A stretch of 64,000 bases of DNA, from NCBI RefSeq assembly GCF_003149375.1, contig NZ_QFWH01000002.1:310001-374000 (forward strand), read 5' to 3'. The stretch is from Vampirovibrio chlorellavorus (GTDB taxonomy: Bacteria; Cyanobacteriota; Vampirovibrionia; Vampirovibrionales; Vampirovibrionaceae). This document shows, one piece after another, positions 34,745 to 45,155 of the stretch; position 1 is the stretch's first letter; each line of letters starts with the position of its first letter. The notes beneath the pieces are model-generated. The model did not search any database. It worked only from the letters and a program-made list of their open reading frames with translations, and had not been told where the DNA came from. A program made the translations under genes and the position numbers.

Positions 34745-37700
34745 TGGCCTGATCTCCCTCAGTTCCCGAGCTTGCGGGTGCTTCGTCGGGGCGGTGCTTG
34801 ATGCCGGTGACCTTGGTTATGCCATTTTGACGCTGGGTGACCCCGATGGTTCGCTCGGAGCATTCAATCATGGGTTTGCGCAAGGAAACCACAATAAACT
34901 GGGCCCGACGGGCTTCCCGGTTGACCATGTGAGCCAGTTTTTCGGCGTTAATCCCGTCCAGGTTCTGATCCACCTCGTCCAGGGCATAGAAAGGGGCTGG
35001 CATATAGCGCTGGATGGCGAACACAAAGGCCAATGAAGTCAGGGATTTTTCCCCGCCGCTCAGCCCCTCAATCCGAAGCATCTTTTTGCCACGGGGTTGG
35101 GCGTGAATGGTCAAGCCGCCTTCAAACGGCGAATCCGGGTTGGTCAGCATCAACTCCCCGCTGCCATCGGACAGCTCGGCGAAAATGCTGCGGAAGTTGG
35201 CGTCCACGCTTTCATAGGCCTTCATGAAGGACACCCGCTTCAGCTCATGATAGCTGGCGATTTTAACCTGAATGGTTTCCCGCTCCTGATTCAGCGTTTC
35301 AATCTTTTCGGCCAGTTCGTTGCGGCGGCCATTGACCCGATCAAATTCCTCAATGGCCAGCATATTGACCGGCTCCATGCTCTCCATCTTCTTGCTCAGG
35401 CGGGCGATGTTCTGGGTGACTTCCTCGCCGGAGGGCAATTGATCGGCCTGAATGGTGTCCGCGTCAATTTCAGCCAGCTTGAGCTGGTTGCGCACCAGTT
35501 GCAACTGGGGTTCCAGCTCTCGCTTACGGGCCTGAAAAGCCAGCATTTGCTCATCCAGTTGCTGCACGTTGCGCTCCTGAATGTTTTTCTGCTTCTCCTG
35601 CTCAATCAACAGGGCTTGCACCTGATCCCGCTCGTCCTGCAGCTTCTTGAGTTCCTCATCCAGCTCGGTGGTCTGGGCTTCCAGCTCGTTGATTTGCCTT
35701 ACGGTTAGCTGAATTTCCTCAATGGCGGCGGCTTTTTCTTTGACCATGGTAGCGCTGTGCTGGGTGAATTCCTCAATGCGCTTCTTGCTGTCCTGAATAC
35801 CCACCTGCTGGAAGTTTTTTTCCATTTCCTTGCTTTTAATGTCGGTTTGCGCGTTGCGCATCTGGGAGTCGTAGTATTCCATCTGGAATTTCACTTCCTT
35901 CATGCGCTCCCGCAGCTCATCGATCTGCTCGCTGGGCAGTTGGCTTTCAATGGCGTCCAGCTCGCCTTGCAGCGTTTGTACCGTGCTTTGGCGCTGGGCC
36001 AGATTGGCTTCCAGTGCCTGAATTTCCTTGGTCAGCCGTTCGATTTCAGCGTTCAGATCACTGACGTCCACGGCGCTTTCTTGCAGTTTACGAATCTCTT
36101 CCAGTTGGGCGTTCACCTCATCCAGCCCGGCGGAAGCCCGGGAGTATTGCTGCATGAGGGCCGTATAATCGGCTTTAACCGTTTCCATTTTGAGTTCCAG
36201 CTGGGTCAGTTGCTTTTGGTGGGTTTCCTTCTCCATCTCGGCCCGTTCCAGCCGCTTGGCCAGGGTCTGCAATTCCTGCTCAACGTTGCTGCCACCGAAG
36301 TAGTTACCGCTGCGCCCCCGATTCGATTGCGAACCGCCCGTCATGGCCCCCGATTTTTCCATCAAGCTGCCATCCAGCGTCACCATGCGGTATTTGCGCA
36401 GCAGCTTACGGGCAGCCAGGGCGTCTTCCACAATCAGGGTGTCCCCTAAGGCGTAGCTAAAGACGTCTTCGTACTGGTGATCAAATTCAATCAGGTTTAC
36501 GGCGTAATCGATGACCCCCGGGTCCCGAGGCAAGGGGGGCAGCCCCCGGAAGTTCTGGATTTTGCTCAGGGGCAAGAAGGTGGCCCGTCCGGCCCGGCTT
36601 TCTTGCAACAGACGGATGCCTTCGCTGGCCACCTGCTCGTCATCCACCACGATGTTCTGAATCCGCCCACCCAGGGCGATTTCCATGGCCAAAGCATATT
36701 CCTGATTCACATCGCCCAGCTGGGCAACGGTGCCATGCACGCCCGACATGCCCGATTTTAGAACCGTGTCCACGGCCCGGGTGAAGTTAACTTCCTCGAA
36801 GGCCCGCTGGCGGGCTTCCAGTTGCACGTATTCCCGGTGGAATTCATGATATTTGGCCTGGGTCTGGTTTAAATTGACCTTGGCCTGTCCATAGTCTCGT
36901 TGTAACTGGTTTAGTTGGGCTTCAAAGGCCTCTTTTTCATCTCCAAAAATTTTGACATCCCGGCTGAGATTGGCGTGACGACCGTTTAACACCACCAGTT
37001 TGTCAGCGCCTTCCTGATTGCTGCGCAAGCGAATATCCATTTCGTACTGGTTGCGCTTGATTTCCGCTTCCAGATCCAGCTTGTCCCGGTTGAGTCGGGA
37101 AACCACATCTTCCGCTTCCGTCAATTGCTGGCGAATGCCGCTGCGTTTCACACTCAACTCACTGCTAGAGCCGGTGAGGGCATCGAATTGCTGCTCCAGC
37201 TTCTGGGCCTCTTTGGCCTCATCGTTATACAAGGCTTGTAATTCCTTGTATTGATAATTAAAACCCTTGATGGCCTCATCCAGATCGTTGGATTTCTCCT
37301 GCATGCGCTGGATTTCTGACTGGGCTTGCTCGGCCCGCCGCTGGTTGTCTGCCGTTTTTTCCTCAATGTTCTTAATGGCGTCCTCTTTGCGGGCGATGTG
37401 GCCCTTGAGCCCTTCAATCTGCTTCTTTAGGGCGATTTGCTGATCTTCGCCCTTCTTTTTGACCTGACTGGAGAGATCCAGCAGTTGGGCGTGGGTCACC
37501 TGAATATCGGCCACCAGTTGATGGATGAGCTGCTGGGCGGATTCCTTTTGTTTGCGCGCATCCACCAGGTTTTGGTGGGTGGCGCTGATGGCTTTCTGAA
37601 TGTCCAGATACTTGGCGGCCAGCAACATGCCCTCATAGCGGTTTTTTTCATCCCGCAATTTTTGGTATTTCAGGGCATGATCCCGCTCCGTGCCCAGTTG

Positions 37701-38462
37701 TTCCAGTCGCAGGTTAATTTCATTGAGCAAAATGGTGTTGCGCTCGATGTTGGCCCCGGTGGCTTCCAGTTCCCGCTGGGCCTGTTCGATTTTGCGGTCA
37801 AACTCGGCCACCCCAGCGATTTCATCGATAATCTTGCGCCGCTCCATGGGCGACATGTTGACAATGCCCGCCACATCGCCCTGCATCATCACGTTGTAAG
37901 TGCCCGGAGAGACGTTGAACTGCCCCAGATAATCGTGGATATCGGTCAGGGTGGTGGGCTTTCCGTTCATGTAGTAGGTGCTGGTATAGCCGCTGGCGTT
38001 CCCCCGAATGCGACGGGTGATTTGCACGAATTCGCTATTGGGGCCTAAATCAGTCAGCGAAATTTCCTTCACCCCGGTCAGATCCTGGGATTCGGATACC
38101 GGCAAAGGTTCCGCGTCCTCGATGGCCGTTTCTTCAGATGGACTCTGTTCCGATCCATCGGTGCCAGAGAGTTCCAAAGGTATCTGGATGGCCGCTTTGG
38201 CCATGTCCTCGGCGCTTTTTCGGAAGGTGATGGTGACAATGGCCTCTTTGCGCTTGGAGAGGTTGTTGATGAGATCCGATAGTTTCTCGGCCCGCATGGT
38301 GCGAGAGGTGGAGAGTCCCAGGCAAAACAGAATGCTATCAATGATGTTACTTTTGCCGGAGCCGTTGGGCCCGGAAACCGTGGTAAAGCCATCCTCAAAG
38401 GGGATTACCGTCTTTTCGGCGAAGGACTTGAAGTTGTCAATGACGATTTGGTGGATGTGCAT
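34728..38462 (-). CDS. smc: Chromosome condensin SMC
   Basis: The ring-forming ATPase that organises and segregates the chromosome. Walker A GPNGSGKS is at residues 31-38. A coiled coil follows, and the hinge is around GMSGVHGTVAQLGDV to RATFLPLSKI. A second coiled coil comes next, then the signature LSGGEKSLTSLAFVFAI and Walker B PFYALDEVDQNLDG. The length of 1244 is slightly above normal, partly because of an acidic Ser/Glu/Asp-rich insertion around residues 95-135 within the N-terminal head. It heads the smc-scpA-scpB operon. Confidence 0.96.
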   Translation of the reverse strand: MHIHQIVIDNFKSFAEKTVIPFEDGFTTVSGPNGSGKSNIIDSILFCLGLSTSRTMRAEKLSDLINNLSKRKEAIVTITFRKSAEDMAKAAIQIPLELSGTDGSEQSPSEETAIEDAEPLPVSESQDLTGVKEISLTDLGPNSEFVQITRRIRGNASGYTSTYYMNGKPTTLTDIHDYLGQFNVSPGTYNVMMQGDVAGIVNMSPMERRKIIDEIAGVAEFDRKIEQAQRELEATGANIERNTILLNEINLRLEQLGTERDHALKYQKLRDEKNRYEGMLLAAKYLDIQKAISATHQNLVDARKQKESAQQLIHQLVADIQVTHAQLLDLSSQVKKKGEDQQIALKKQIEGLKGHIARKEDAIKNIEEKTADNQRRAEQAQSEIQRMQEKSNDLDEAIKGFNYQYKELQALYNDEAKEAQKLEQQFDALTGSSSELSVKRSGIRQQLTEAEDVVSRLNRDKLDLEAEIKRNQYEMDIRLRSNQEGADKLVVLNGRHANLSRDVKIFGDEKEAFEAQLNQLQRDYGQAKVNLNQTQAKYHEFHREYVQLEARQRAFEEVNFTRAVDTVLKSGMSGVHGTVAQLGDVNQEYALAMEIALGGRIQNIVVDDEQVASEGIRLLQESRAGRATFLPLSKIQNFRGLPPLPRDPGVIDYAVNLIEFDHQYEDVFSYALGDTLIVEDALAARKLLRKYRMVTLDGSLMEKSGAMTGGSQSNRGRSGNYFGGSNVEQELQTLAKRLERAEMEKETHQKQLTQLELKMETVKADYTALMQQYSRASAGLDEVNAQLEEIRKLQESAVDVSDLNAEIERLTKEIQALEANLAQRQSTVQTLQGELDAIESQLPSEQIDELRERMKEVKFQMEYYDSQMRNAQTDIKSKEMEKNFQQVGIQDSKKRIEEFTQHSATMVKEKAAAIEEIQLTVRQINELEAQTTELDEELKKLQDERDQVQALLIEQEKQKNIQERNVQQLDEQMLAFQARKRELEPQLQLVRNQLKLAEIDADTIQADQLPSGEEVTQNIARLSKKMESMEPVNMLAIEEFDRVNGRRNELAEKIETLNQERETIQVKIASYHELKRVSFMKAYESVDANFRSIFAELSDGSGELMLTNPDSPFEGGLTIHAQPRGKKMLRIEGLSGGEKSLTSLAFVFAIQRYMPAPFYALDEVDQNLDGINAEKLAHMVNREARRAQFIVVSLRKPMIECSERTIGVTQRQNGITKVTGIKHRPDEAPASSGTEGDQAIAAAS

Positions 38463-38863
38463 TACCGGTAACGACCCTTTAAAGCTCCTGAATCTCTATC
38501 GGGATGGAATCTGACGCCCATCAAGAATACGGAAACGGTTTACTGGATGTCCCAAATACTGTTTGGGTAGACGGAATTCCAAGGATGAACGACCTGGGAC
38601 AATGGATGTTGGCGCGAACGACGGTTGTCTGTGTCTCTCTAATGCTGCCAGTCGCTAACCCATTGTGCTGCACTGGCTTCACAGGCAGCGTTTTGAAAGC
38701 CGAACTCGATACATATCGTAGCACACAGGGCGTTGTCATGCGGAATTTTTCCAGTGGGCAGCTTAACGCTTGGTGATAAATCGGGGCGCATCGTTTTTGG
38801 GGTGAACGCTCTGTAAAGCGGCTGAGGCAGTTTTACTGTACGATTCCGAAAATTTCTTGTAAA
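38463..38863. other. Divergent region between smc and the M16 peptidase pair
   Basis: A 401-bp gap with divergent promoters expected. A hairpin CCCAAA/TTTGGG lies at 38551-38567. On the plus strand TAAAAT at 38860-38865 touches the first ATG, so if it is a -10 box, translation would need a later ATG. No convincing small gene was found. Confidence 0.4.
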
Positions 38864-40294
38864 ATGATGAGCATGAAAGAGGCCAAGTCTTTAAAAATCC
38901 CACACCTGTCTGAAGAAGCGCGGATGGTGACCTATGACAATGGGTATACCTTTGTGTTTGTCCCCAAGAAGGGCGATGTGTTCAACATCAGCACTTGGGT
39001 GAAAACCGGCTCCATTCATGAGGACGATCAAATCAACGGGATTTCTCACTTTCTGGAACACCTGATGTTCAAGGGGACGGCGCGTTTTAAGCCCGGCGAG
39101 TTTGACAAGGCCATGGAGTCCATGGGCGCGGTTATTAATGCCGCTACCTGGAAAGATTTTACCTTCTATTACGTGACCGGCCCCAAGGGCAAGTCCGATG
39201 TGGCCCAGTTGGGTCAAAACTTTGAACTGGCCCTGGATTTGCATTCGGATATGATGTTGGGTTCTACCATCCCGGATGAGGAAGTGGGCCCGCAGTACGA
39301 TCCCTTTGACCCTGACTATAAGGGTGAGAAACGGGAGCGCAGCGTGGTTATCGAAGAGATTTCCATGCGGGAAGATCAGCCCTGGACCAAAATTTATAAT
39401 TCCGTGAACCATATGATGTACGATGCCGGACACCCTTATCAGCGGGATGTCATTGGTACTCGTCAGATCATTGGGAACGTGCCTCGAGAAACCATTTACG
39501 AGTACTACCGGCAGTGGTATTCGCCTTCCAACATGACCACCATTGTGGTGGGTGATTTTGATTTCAATACGCTGGAAGAAAAAATCTGCCGGTATTTCGA
39601 CTTTGAAAAATTCAAAATCGCGGCCAACGGCAAGGGCGTTACCCCACGGGCCGAGCAGTTTAAAGCCCCCACCGCCCAACGTTACGATGAGGTGAAGGGC
39701 GAGTACCAGACTTCCTTCTTTATTATGGGTTTTCACGCTCCTGACCCTAAAAATCTGAAAGAGACCATTGCTCTGGATGTGGTCAGCCACGTACTGGGCG
39801 AAGGGCGCAGTTCCCGTCTAACCCAGGCTTTGCTGGAAAAACCGGCCACGCCCGTATACAACTACGTCAGTTGCGGGCAGTCCACTTTTAAGTTGGGGAA
39901 CGTGTTTTTCATTCAGGGGAACTTCAATTTCCCGGATGGGCAAAGCGATCCCAAGCCGGTTTTAAAGAAACTGGAAGCCGAGCTGGAAAAATTACTGACC
40001 ACGGAACCCATTACGGACGCGGAATTCCAGCGGGCTTTGAAAAAATTAAAGGTCAATTTCGCCGAAACCTCGGAAACCGCCTCAGGCATTGCCGAGACCA
40101 TTGGGGAGGCCATCACCGTGGTGGGCTCCATTGAGTCCTATCTGGATTATTTGACCGTGTTGAACCAGTTGGATGTGGATACGGTGAACGCCGTGGCCCG
40201 TTGCTACCTGACTTTGGACCAGGCCTACACCTCGGTCATGGTGCCGGGGGAAGGCGCTTTGAAATCTGAAGATGACGGTGAAGGAGAGGCGTAA
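38864..40294 (+). CDS. M16-family zinc peptidase, catalytic subunit
   Basis: An insulinase/pitrilysin-like metallopeptidase. The inverted zinc motif HFLEH is at residues 62-66, followed by MFKGT and by the distal Glu in VVIEEISMREDQPW. The C-terminal half has the second M16 domain with GEGRSSRLTQALL. The length of 476 is typical of M16B. No signal peptide is evident, so it is probably cytoplasmic unless exported another way. It lies 3 nt before a paralogue lacking the zinc motif, the usual arrangement of heterodimeric M16B enzymes. Three ATG codons (38864, 38867, 38873) compete as start; none has a clear ribosome site. Confidence 0.92.
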   Translation: MMSMKEAKSLKIPHLSEEARMVTYDNGYTFVFVPKKGDVFNISTWVKTGSIHEDDQINGISHFLEHLMFKGTARFKPGEFDKAMESMGAVINAATWKDFTFYYVTGPKGKSDVAQLGQNFELALDLHSDMMLGSTIPDEEVGPQYDPFDPDYKGEKRERSVVIEEISMREDQPWTKIYNSVNHMMYDAGHPYQRDVIGTRQIIGNVPRETIYEYYRQWYSPSNMTTIVVGDFDFNTLEEKICRYFDFEKFKIAANGKGVTPRAEQFKAPTAQRYDEVKGEYQTSFFIMGFHAPDPKNLKETIALDVVSHVLGEGRSSRLTQALLEKPATPVYNYVSCGQSTFKLGNVFFIQGNFNFPDGQSDPKPVLKKLEAELEKLLTTEPITDAEFQRALKKLKVNFAETSETASGIAETIGEAITVVGSIESYLDYLTVLNQLDVDTVNAVARCYLTLDQAYTSVMVPGEGALKSEDDGEGEA

Positions 40295-40297
40295 CCC

Positions 40298-41563
40298 ATG
40301 TTGAAGGTCGAGGCGCTCCCCACGGAAATTTTGAAGCTGTCCACCGGTGCTACGCTGTTACATACCCCCATTGAGACCGCCCCTCGATTGGCCATTTCCA
40401 TGTTTTTGCCGGGTGGCAATTTGCTGGATGCCGTGCCCGGTGTGTCCGATATGGTGGATCGCCTGTTGCTGAAGGGCACCACTACCCGCAATCAGGAACA
40501 GATTTCCATTGAACTGGACGGACTGACCTTAGAGGTGGACACTGACACCAAGCGGGATTACAGCGCCATTCACGCCACTTTGCTGGAAGAGGATCTGGAC
40601 ACTTCTTTTGAGCTGATCGCCGACTTTTTTTATAACGCCACGTTTAGCGAATTCGAGCGGGAAAAGCAAAAGGTGGCGGGAGAAGTGATGATGGATCTGG
40701 ACTCCCCAAAAAGCCGGGCATCCGATCAGTTTATTCGCAAACTATTTGAAAACACCCCGTACGGGATTGTGAGCAGTGTTATTCTGGATGCCCTGCCATC
40801 GCTTAATTCCGTGGCGGATCTGAAAGCCCATTATCAACGGGTGTTTACCCCCCAAAACTTAATCGTTTCGGTGGCCGGTAATATTTCGGCGGATAAAATG
40901 GCCAAGGCCCTGGAAAAATCTTTCCCCAGCGGGGCCCCAAACGCACCCGTGGTGGAGGATAGCGTACAGGCCCGGTTACGTAATTTGACTTTAACCCAGG
41001 ATGAACTGATTACCTTTGCCCGGGATGATTCTTCCCAAGCGCATATTTTTAAAGGCTGGCTGGTGCCGGAAGCCAAGCATGACGACTACGCCCCGCTGGC
41101 CTTGATGAACACCATTTTAGGGGCCGCAGGCCTGAGTTCCCGGTTGTTTTTGGAACTGCGGGACAAGCAGGGACTGGCCTACAACGTGCGCAGTACCTAT
41201 GAAGCGTATCGGCACAAAGGGTTGTTTTACCTGTACATTGGCACGGAGCCCAAGAACAAGGACAAGTGCCTGAAGGGCTTTATCGAGGAAGTGAACAAGC
41301 TGGCGGACATTCCGGTTTCCGCCGAGGAATTGGCCGATGCCAAGCGCAATATTTTAGGCCGTCGCTCCGTGTTTCTGGAGACAGCCCATCAGCAAGCCAA
41401 TTACATTGGGGCCAATTTTACGCAAGGCCGCTCCCTGGAAGAGATCGCCCGGGTGCCGGAACAGATTGAAGCGGTGACCCCGGCGGATGTGCAGCGGGTG
41501 GTGCGGCAATATCTGTTGCAACCGGCTCTGGTTTCTTTGGTAGGCCCGTCCCGAATTTTTTAA
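40298..41563 (+). CDS. M16-family peptidase-like protein, non-catalytic subunit
   Basis: A 421-residue M16 fold without the HxxEH motif: at the equivalent place it reads MVDRLLLKGT. The C-terminal domain retains the Arg/Tyr pattern LSSRLFLELRDKQGLAYNV used to bind substrate backbone in M16B heterodimers. By analogy with known alpha-beta pairs it should complete the active site of the upstream protein. GGAGAGG lies at good spacing before the ATG, inside the end of the upstream gene. A weak hairpin at about 41643-41672 may end the operon. Confidence 0.9.
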   Translation: MLKVEALPTEILKLSTGATLLHTPIETAPRLAISMFLPGGNLLDAVPGVSDMVDRLLLKGTTTRNQEQISIELDGLTLEVDTDTKRDYSAIHATLLEEDLDTSFELIADFFYNATFSEFEREKQKVAGEVMMDLDSPKSRASDQFIRKLFENTPYGIVSSVILDALPSLNSVADLKAHYQRVFTPQNLIVSVAGNISADKMAKALEKSFPSGAPNAPVVEDSVQARLRNLTLTQDELITFARDDSSQAHIFKGWLVPEAKHDDYAPLALMNTILGAAGLSSRLFLELRDKQGLAYNVRSTYEAYRHKGLFYLYIGTEPKNKDKCLKGFIEEVNKLADIPVSAEELADAKRNILGRRSVFLETAHQQANYIGANFTQGRSLEEIARVPEQIEAVTPADVQRVVRQYLLQPALVSLVGPSRIF

Positions 41564-41671
41564 CCGGAACGTTGAGCGCTTCAGTGCCCTGATGTTGTTC
41601 CCGTCTGGAGGCGACTGAAGGCTGATTGGTTTTAGCAACGTTAGGGCCGTCTTCATTTGGATGGCCTTAAT

Positions 41672-42979
41672 TTAGTAGTACCCGGCAGCCATGGGGAATG
41701 GGCTTGGCGCGCTGGCATACAAGGCGGCTTCGGGATTTAAAATGCCCGCCCCTTCCGCCAAGGGATCGGCCTGGGTGTCCACGGCGGTTTGCTGCAAAAT
41801 GGCCTTAAGTTGGGCCACGCTTAAATTGGGGTTTTGCTGCTGCATTCGCGCGATAATAGCCGCCACTTTGGGTGCGGCAAAGGAGGTACCGTCCTGCGGG
41901 CCAAATTGGGTTTCCACCCCCACGCCATCGGTGGCGATGGTGGGGTTGTAGGCGCCATCTCCCCACGAGGAGAAGCTGCCAATGGTATCATCCTGCAATT
42001 GGGGCGTATTCTGATCATCCGATGCGGCTACCGAGATAACATCGGCGCTTTGGGCCAGAAAGTTGGTGTCTCCACCCGGTGTGGCTCTGGGGAACACCTC
42101 GTTCAGCGCATGTTCGTTGCCAGCGGCCACCACCACGGCGACGCCGCTTTGAGCCGCATTGCGGGTGCTGGCCTGATAGCGGGCCCGGGCTTGCTGGAAT
42201 GCGGAGTCGGGCGCGTCCAGCCGATTGTCCACATAGGTGCTGATGGCGTTGGCCACGGGCTCCGTAACCGTGGTCACCCCATCTTTATTCACGTCCAGAT
42301 TTTGAATGTCGCTGGGTTTGAGTCCCACGTATTGGGCCAGGGCGGGGTTGGCCTGAAGGGCATGCAGGGTATCGATATACAGCTCATTGCGAGAGAAGCC
42401 CAGAGAGCCGTTAATCACCGTGCCCTTGCCGTCACGCACCACTTGATCGATTTCCCGGCTGAACACGTTAAGGGCGTCCGTGGCCCCTGTGTCGATCAAT
42501 TCATCCAGCGCTTGCTGGCTATTGAGCTTGGGAGCCGCTGGGGCCGATTTTGCCCGGGTGCTGGCCGGGCCGTCCTGAGCGGTGTCATTAATGCCTTCCA
42601 GAGCCGCTGCCCCGTTCGGGTTGTACCGACGATAAACTTCCATCACGGATTGGGCATGCTCATCCGCTTTGCCGTCTCCGGTGTAGCCCACCTCCACAAT
42701 GACGGCACTGCCCCGGTTTTTGGCGGAGGCCTGGGGGGGCTGGAAAGGCAACCCTTCCGCGTTGCCCAGCAGGCTTTGCAGCAGTTGCGCCAACGCTCCG
42801 GCTTGCCCTGCGGATCCCTCGCTGAGTAGCGGATTCCCGCCAAAGGGAAATATATCCTCAATGGAAGGCTGTGAGCCGTACGCCGATGTCTTTGGAGAGG
42901 ACCCTCCCCAGGGATTGGGATAGGTTCCGCTTACGGCCCCATTCGGGTTTGCCCAGAGGTTCAGCCCATTACTTGCCAT
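41672..42979 (-). CDS. Subtilisin-like serine peptidase (S8) with an EF-hand insertion
   Basis: 435 residues. The serine motif DGTSFAAPKVAA (Ser366) and oxyanion Asn288 (VVVAAGNEH) are clear. The histidine site appears as DEHAQSV (His108), where HGTHV would be usual. At the aspartate position I read VIVEVG, with Glu96 in place of Asp, so activity is uncertain. A textbook calcium loop, DVNKDGVTTVTE (229-240), is inserted in the catalytic domain. There is no signal peptide; the first 85 residues are low-complexity Gly/Pro/Ser. Export route and target are unknown. Confidence 0.86.
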   Translation of the reverse strand: MASNGLNLWANPNGAVSGTYPNPWGGSSPKTSAYGSQPSIEDIFPFGGNPLLSEGSAGQAGALAQLLQSLLGNAEGLPFQPPQASAKNRGSAVIVEVGYTGDGKADEHAQSVMEVYRRYNPNGAAALEGINDTAQDGPASTRAKSAPAAPKLNSQQALDELIDTGATDALNVFSREIDQVVRDGKGTVINGSLGFSRNELYIDTLHALQANPALAQYVGLKPSDIQNLDVNKDGVTTVTEPVANAISTYVDNRLDAPDSAFQQARARYQASTRNAAQSGVAVVVAAGNEHALNEVFPRATPGGDTNFLAQSADVISVAASDDQNTPQLQDDTIGSFSSWGDGAYNPTIATDGVGVETQFGPQDGTSFAAPKVAAIIARMQQQNPNLSVAQLKAILQQTAVDTQADPLAEGAGILNPEAALYASAPSPFPMAAGYY

Positions 42980-43275
42980 TCACTGTGTCTCCATCCAATG
43001 TGGCTTCGGCCACTGTGTCTTCAAGCCATGTATATTCTTGCCACACCGCCCAACGCGTCTGAATGCACCCGCCAAGCCTTGTGGGGTGCTATGCTAAATA
43101 AAAAATCATGCCTGTTTTAAATTGATTGTTTTTATGAGTTTTTTACAATGGATTTAAACTGGATAGTCCCAATCAATGCGGGCGATATCTTCGCTCACTC
43201 CCGCTCGATACAGTCTTTCAATGGGGGTGCCGGTTTTGGGTGGGCGAGCGACCCGCTCCAAACCGACTGAGGCGT

Positions 43276-43557
43276 ATGGCAGATTCCGGATTTTATACGT
43301 ACTTGCTGAAATGCGCGGATGACACGCTCTATTGCGGGTGGACGATCAATCCACAGCAACGGCTGGCCCAGCACAACGCGGGGAAAGGGGCCAAATACAC
43401 CCGGGTGCGCTTGCCGGTGCAACTGGTGGCCCAGTGGCGGTTTGACTCCAGGGCGGAAGCCATGCGTTATGAGGCCCGGATCAAGCGGTTATCTCGCAAG
43501 CAAAAGCTGGCCCTGATTCAGAGCCAGCTTGAGGACAGCGTGTCGGAGTTGCTTTAA
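43276..43557 (+). CDS. GIY-YIG endonuclease-fold protein (YhbQ-like)
   Basis: A 93-residue single-domain GIY-YIG protein. The motif reads [18 protein letters not shown] at the N-terminus, with the catalytic-type Arg in [18 protein letters not shown] and the Glu in [18 protein letters not shown]. Stand-alone members are thought to act in DNA repair or are of unknown role. The ATG at 43276 follows GAGG and aligns with family starts. Its stop overlaps by 4 nt the stop of the convergent phospholipase D family gene. Confidence 0.9.
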   Translation: MADSGFYTYLLKCADDTLYCGWTINPQQRLAQHNAGKGAKYTRVRLPVQLVAQWRFDSRAEAMRYEARIKRLSRKQKLALIQSQLEDSVSELL

Positions 43558-45155
43558 GCGGAAACTTCCAGGCGCTTGCGTTTGGGGCTGCTGCCTGCTT
43601 CCTGTGGGGGCGCTTCTTCGGTTTGGCGCTTGGGGCTCCACGGTTTGCGGGGCGGCTGATTTTTCCAGCTTTTGGTTTCATCCGCCTTGTTCCAGGAAAC
43701 GGGTTTGCTCAATTCCACCACCCCACGGCGGAATGAGAAATCATGATCGGCCTGACTGGCAAACGTACCAGCCACGTTGGGCGCGTTTTCTATCATGGTG
43801 GCAATTTCGTGGTTGGTTTTGTAGGGGATTTTGCCGCTGCCGCCATGGTCTTCCTCGGCCTCGCTGAGGGCTCCGTAGTCGCCGGTGGGTTGCACGGGGG
43901 GCTCAGCGCCCTTGCTGTCCAGGCCTAGACTGGACCAGTTGGCTGAGCCAATCAGCAGGTGCTTGCGATCAAACACGGCCCATTTGGCGTGCAACTTTTC
44001 CTCAGTGGCTTTATTCTCCTTGAAAAAGCGAATGGGAACCCCGGCGTCATCCAGCTTCTGGATACCGGCCCGACAGTTGGGGAAAATTTTGTACAGCCCC
44101 TCATCCACCAGCAGTTTGACACCTTCCTTGCCTTGCTGGGTCAGCTGGCGATGCTTCTGGATCAGGGCATCCACCACCGCTTTGTGGGTCAGGACAAACA
44201 GTTGGGCGTGGATGCTACTGTCCGCTTTGTCGATCTGCTTCAGGATTTCAGTCAATACGTCATTTTTAGCCCCTTGATCGGCTTTGTGGTGGGTGGTTTG
44301 CAGCACTTTGACACGGCCTTGATGGAAGGGTTTAATGTCCGGCAAATCCTCACTTTTTCCCTGAGAGGTGGTCCAGTCCGGCTTATAGACTTTGTGGAAG
44401 ATGTTGCGTACATCGGGGCCTTCAATGTACACGGCCCCGTCGTGATTCATGGTGGAGTGGTTGCCCCAGTTCATGCCGCCCACAATGGCCTTGCGGTTAT
44501 CCAGTATAATCAGCTTCACGTGATTTTTCAGTGCGACCTCGTTGGGATAGGTTAAAAAAGGCACGTTGAAGGCTCTCAGGCGCTCAATGGTGCGATCGTT
44601 GTGATTCGGCTCCATCAGCGTTTTGGCCTGATCCTTAAACGCCTTGGCCGGATCCCGCTCCATCACGCGGGGCTGTTGCTTGCTGTTGTCCAGCAGAATG
44701 CGCACATTGGCTTTTTGCTCCCGGTGCAAACTGATAATGCGATCCAGCAGGCTGTGGTGAATGGCCGCCCCGGGCGCGCCAGTGGCGCACTTGCGCTCCG
44801 GGTAGACTTCCGGATTTTGCAGTTCATACAGGTTCAGCATCAGCCAGGGCTTTTGCTTGCCGGAGCCGGTTTCCGCCTCTCGTATGATTTGATCGATTTT
44901 GCCGAAAATCTGCTCGCCCCCCAATAGGCTTTCCACCACGGTTTTGTCATTTTTCACGCCGTGGGCGGTTGGAATGGCGTAATGAAACACGTCCTTGGCC
45001 GGTGGCATAAAGTGCCGCACGGTGAACGCTTTATGAGATGGGGTGACCGGTTCGCTGGCCGGTTCTATCTGCGGATTGCCGTTTGCTCCCTTGGCCGCAA
45101 ACAGGACCACGGGTCGGAACGTTGTTGGTACTTTATTTGCAATAGCGTTTAACAC
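43554..45155 (-). CDS. Phospholipase D family protein with two HKD motifs
   Basis: 533 residues with two PLD active-site motifs. The first is [20 protein letters not shown] and the second is [20 protein letters not shown], both fitting HxKxxxxD. Two intact motifs in one chain predict a phosphodiester hydrolase or transferase. There are no membrane helices, unlike cardiolipin synthases, and no classical signal peptide. The last 80 residues are basic and Pro-rich. GTG start with GGAGG six bases upstream. Candidate roles are a lipase or nuclease effector or a cytoplasmic nuclease; nothing nearby decides. Confidence 0.86.
   Translation of the reverse strand: MLNAIANKVPTTFRPVVLFAAKGANGNPQIEPASEPVTPSHKAFTVRHFMPPAKDVFHYAIPTAHGVKNDKTVVESLLGGEQIFGKIDQIIREAETGSGKQKPWLMLNLYELQNPEVYPERKCATGAPGAAIHHSLLDRIISLHREQKANVRILLDNSKQQPRVMERDPAKAFKDQAKTLMEPNHNDRTIERLRAFNVPFLTYPNEVALKNHVKLIILDNRKAIVGGMNWGNHSTMNHDGAVYIEGPDVRNIFHKVYKPDWTTSQGKSEDLPDIKPFHQGRVKVLQTTHHKADQGAKNDVLTEILKQIDKADSSIHAQLFVLTHKAVVDALIQKHRQLTQQGKEGVKLLVDEGLYKIFPNCRAGIQKLDDAGVPIRFFKENKATEEKLHAKWAVFDRKHLLIGSANWSSLGLDSKGAEPPVQPTGDYGALSEAEEDHGGSGKIPYKTNHEIATMIENAPNVAGTFASQADHDFSFRRGVVELSKPVSWNKADETKSWKNQPPRKPWSPKRQTEEAPPQEAGSSPKRKRLEVSA

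Noticed and set aside
38500-38800. Possible gene or palindromic copy upstream of the M16 peptidases
   Set aside because: The open frame has no ribosome site and odd composition; no long paired arms are present, only a 6-bp hairpin.
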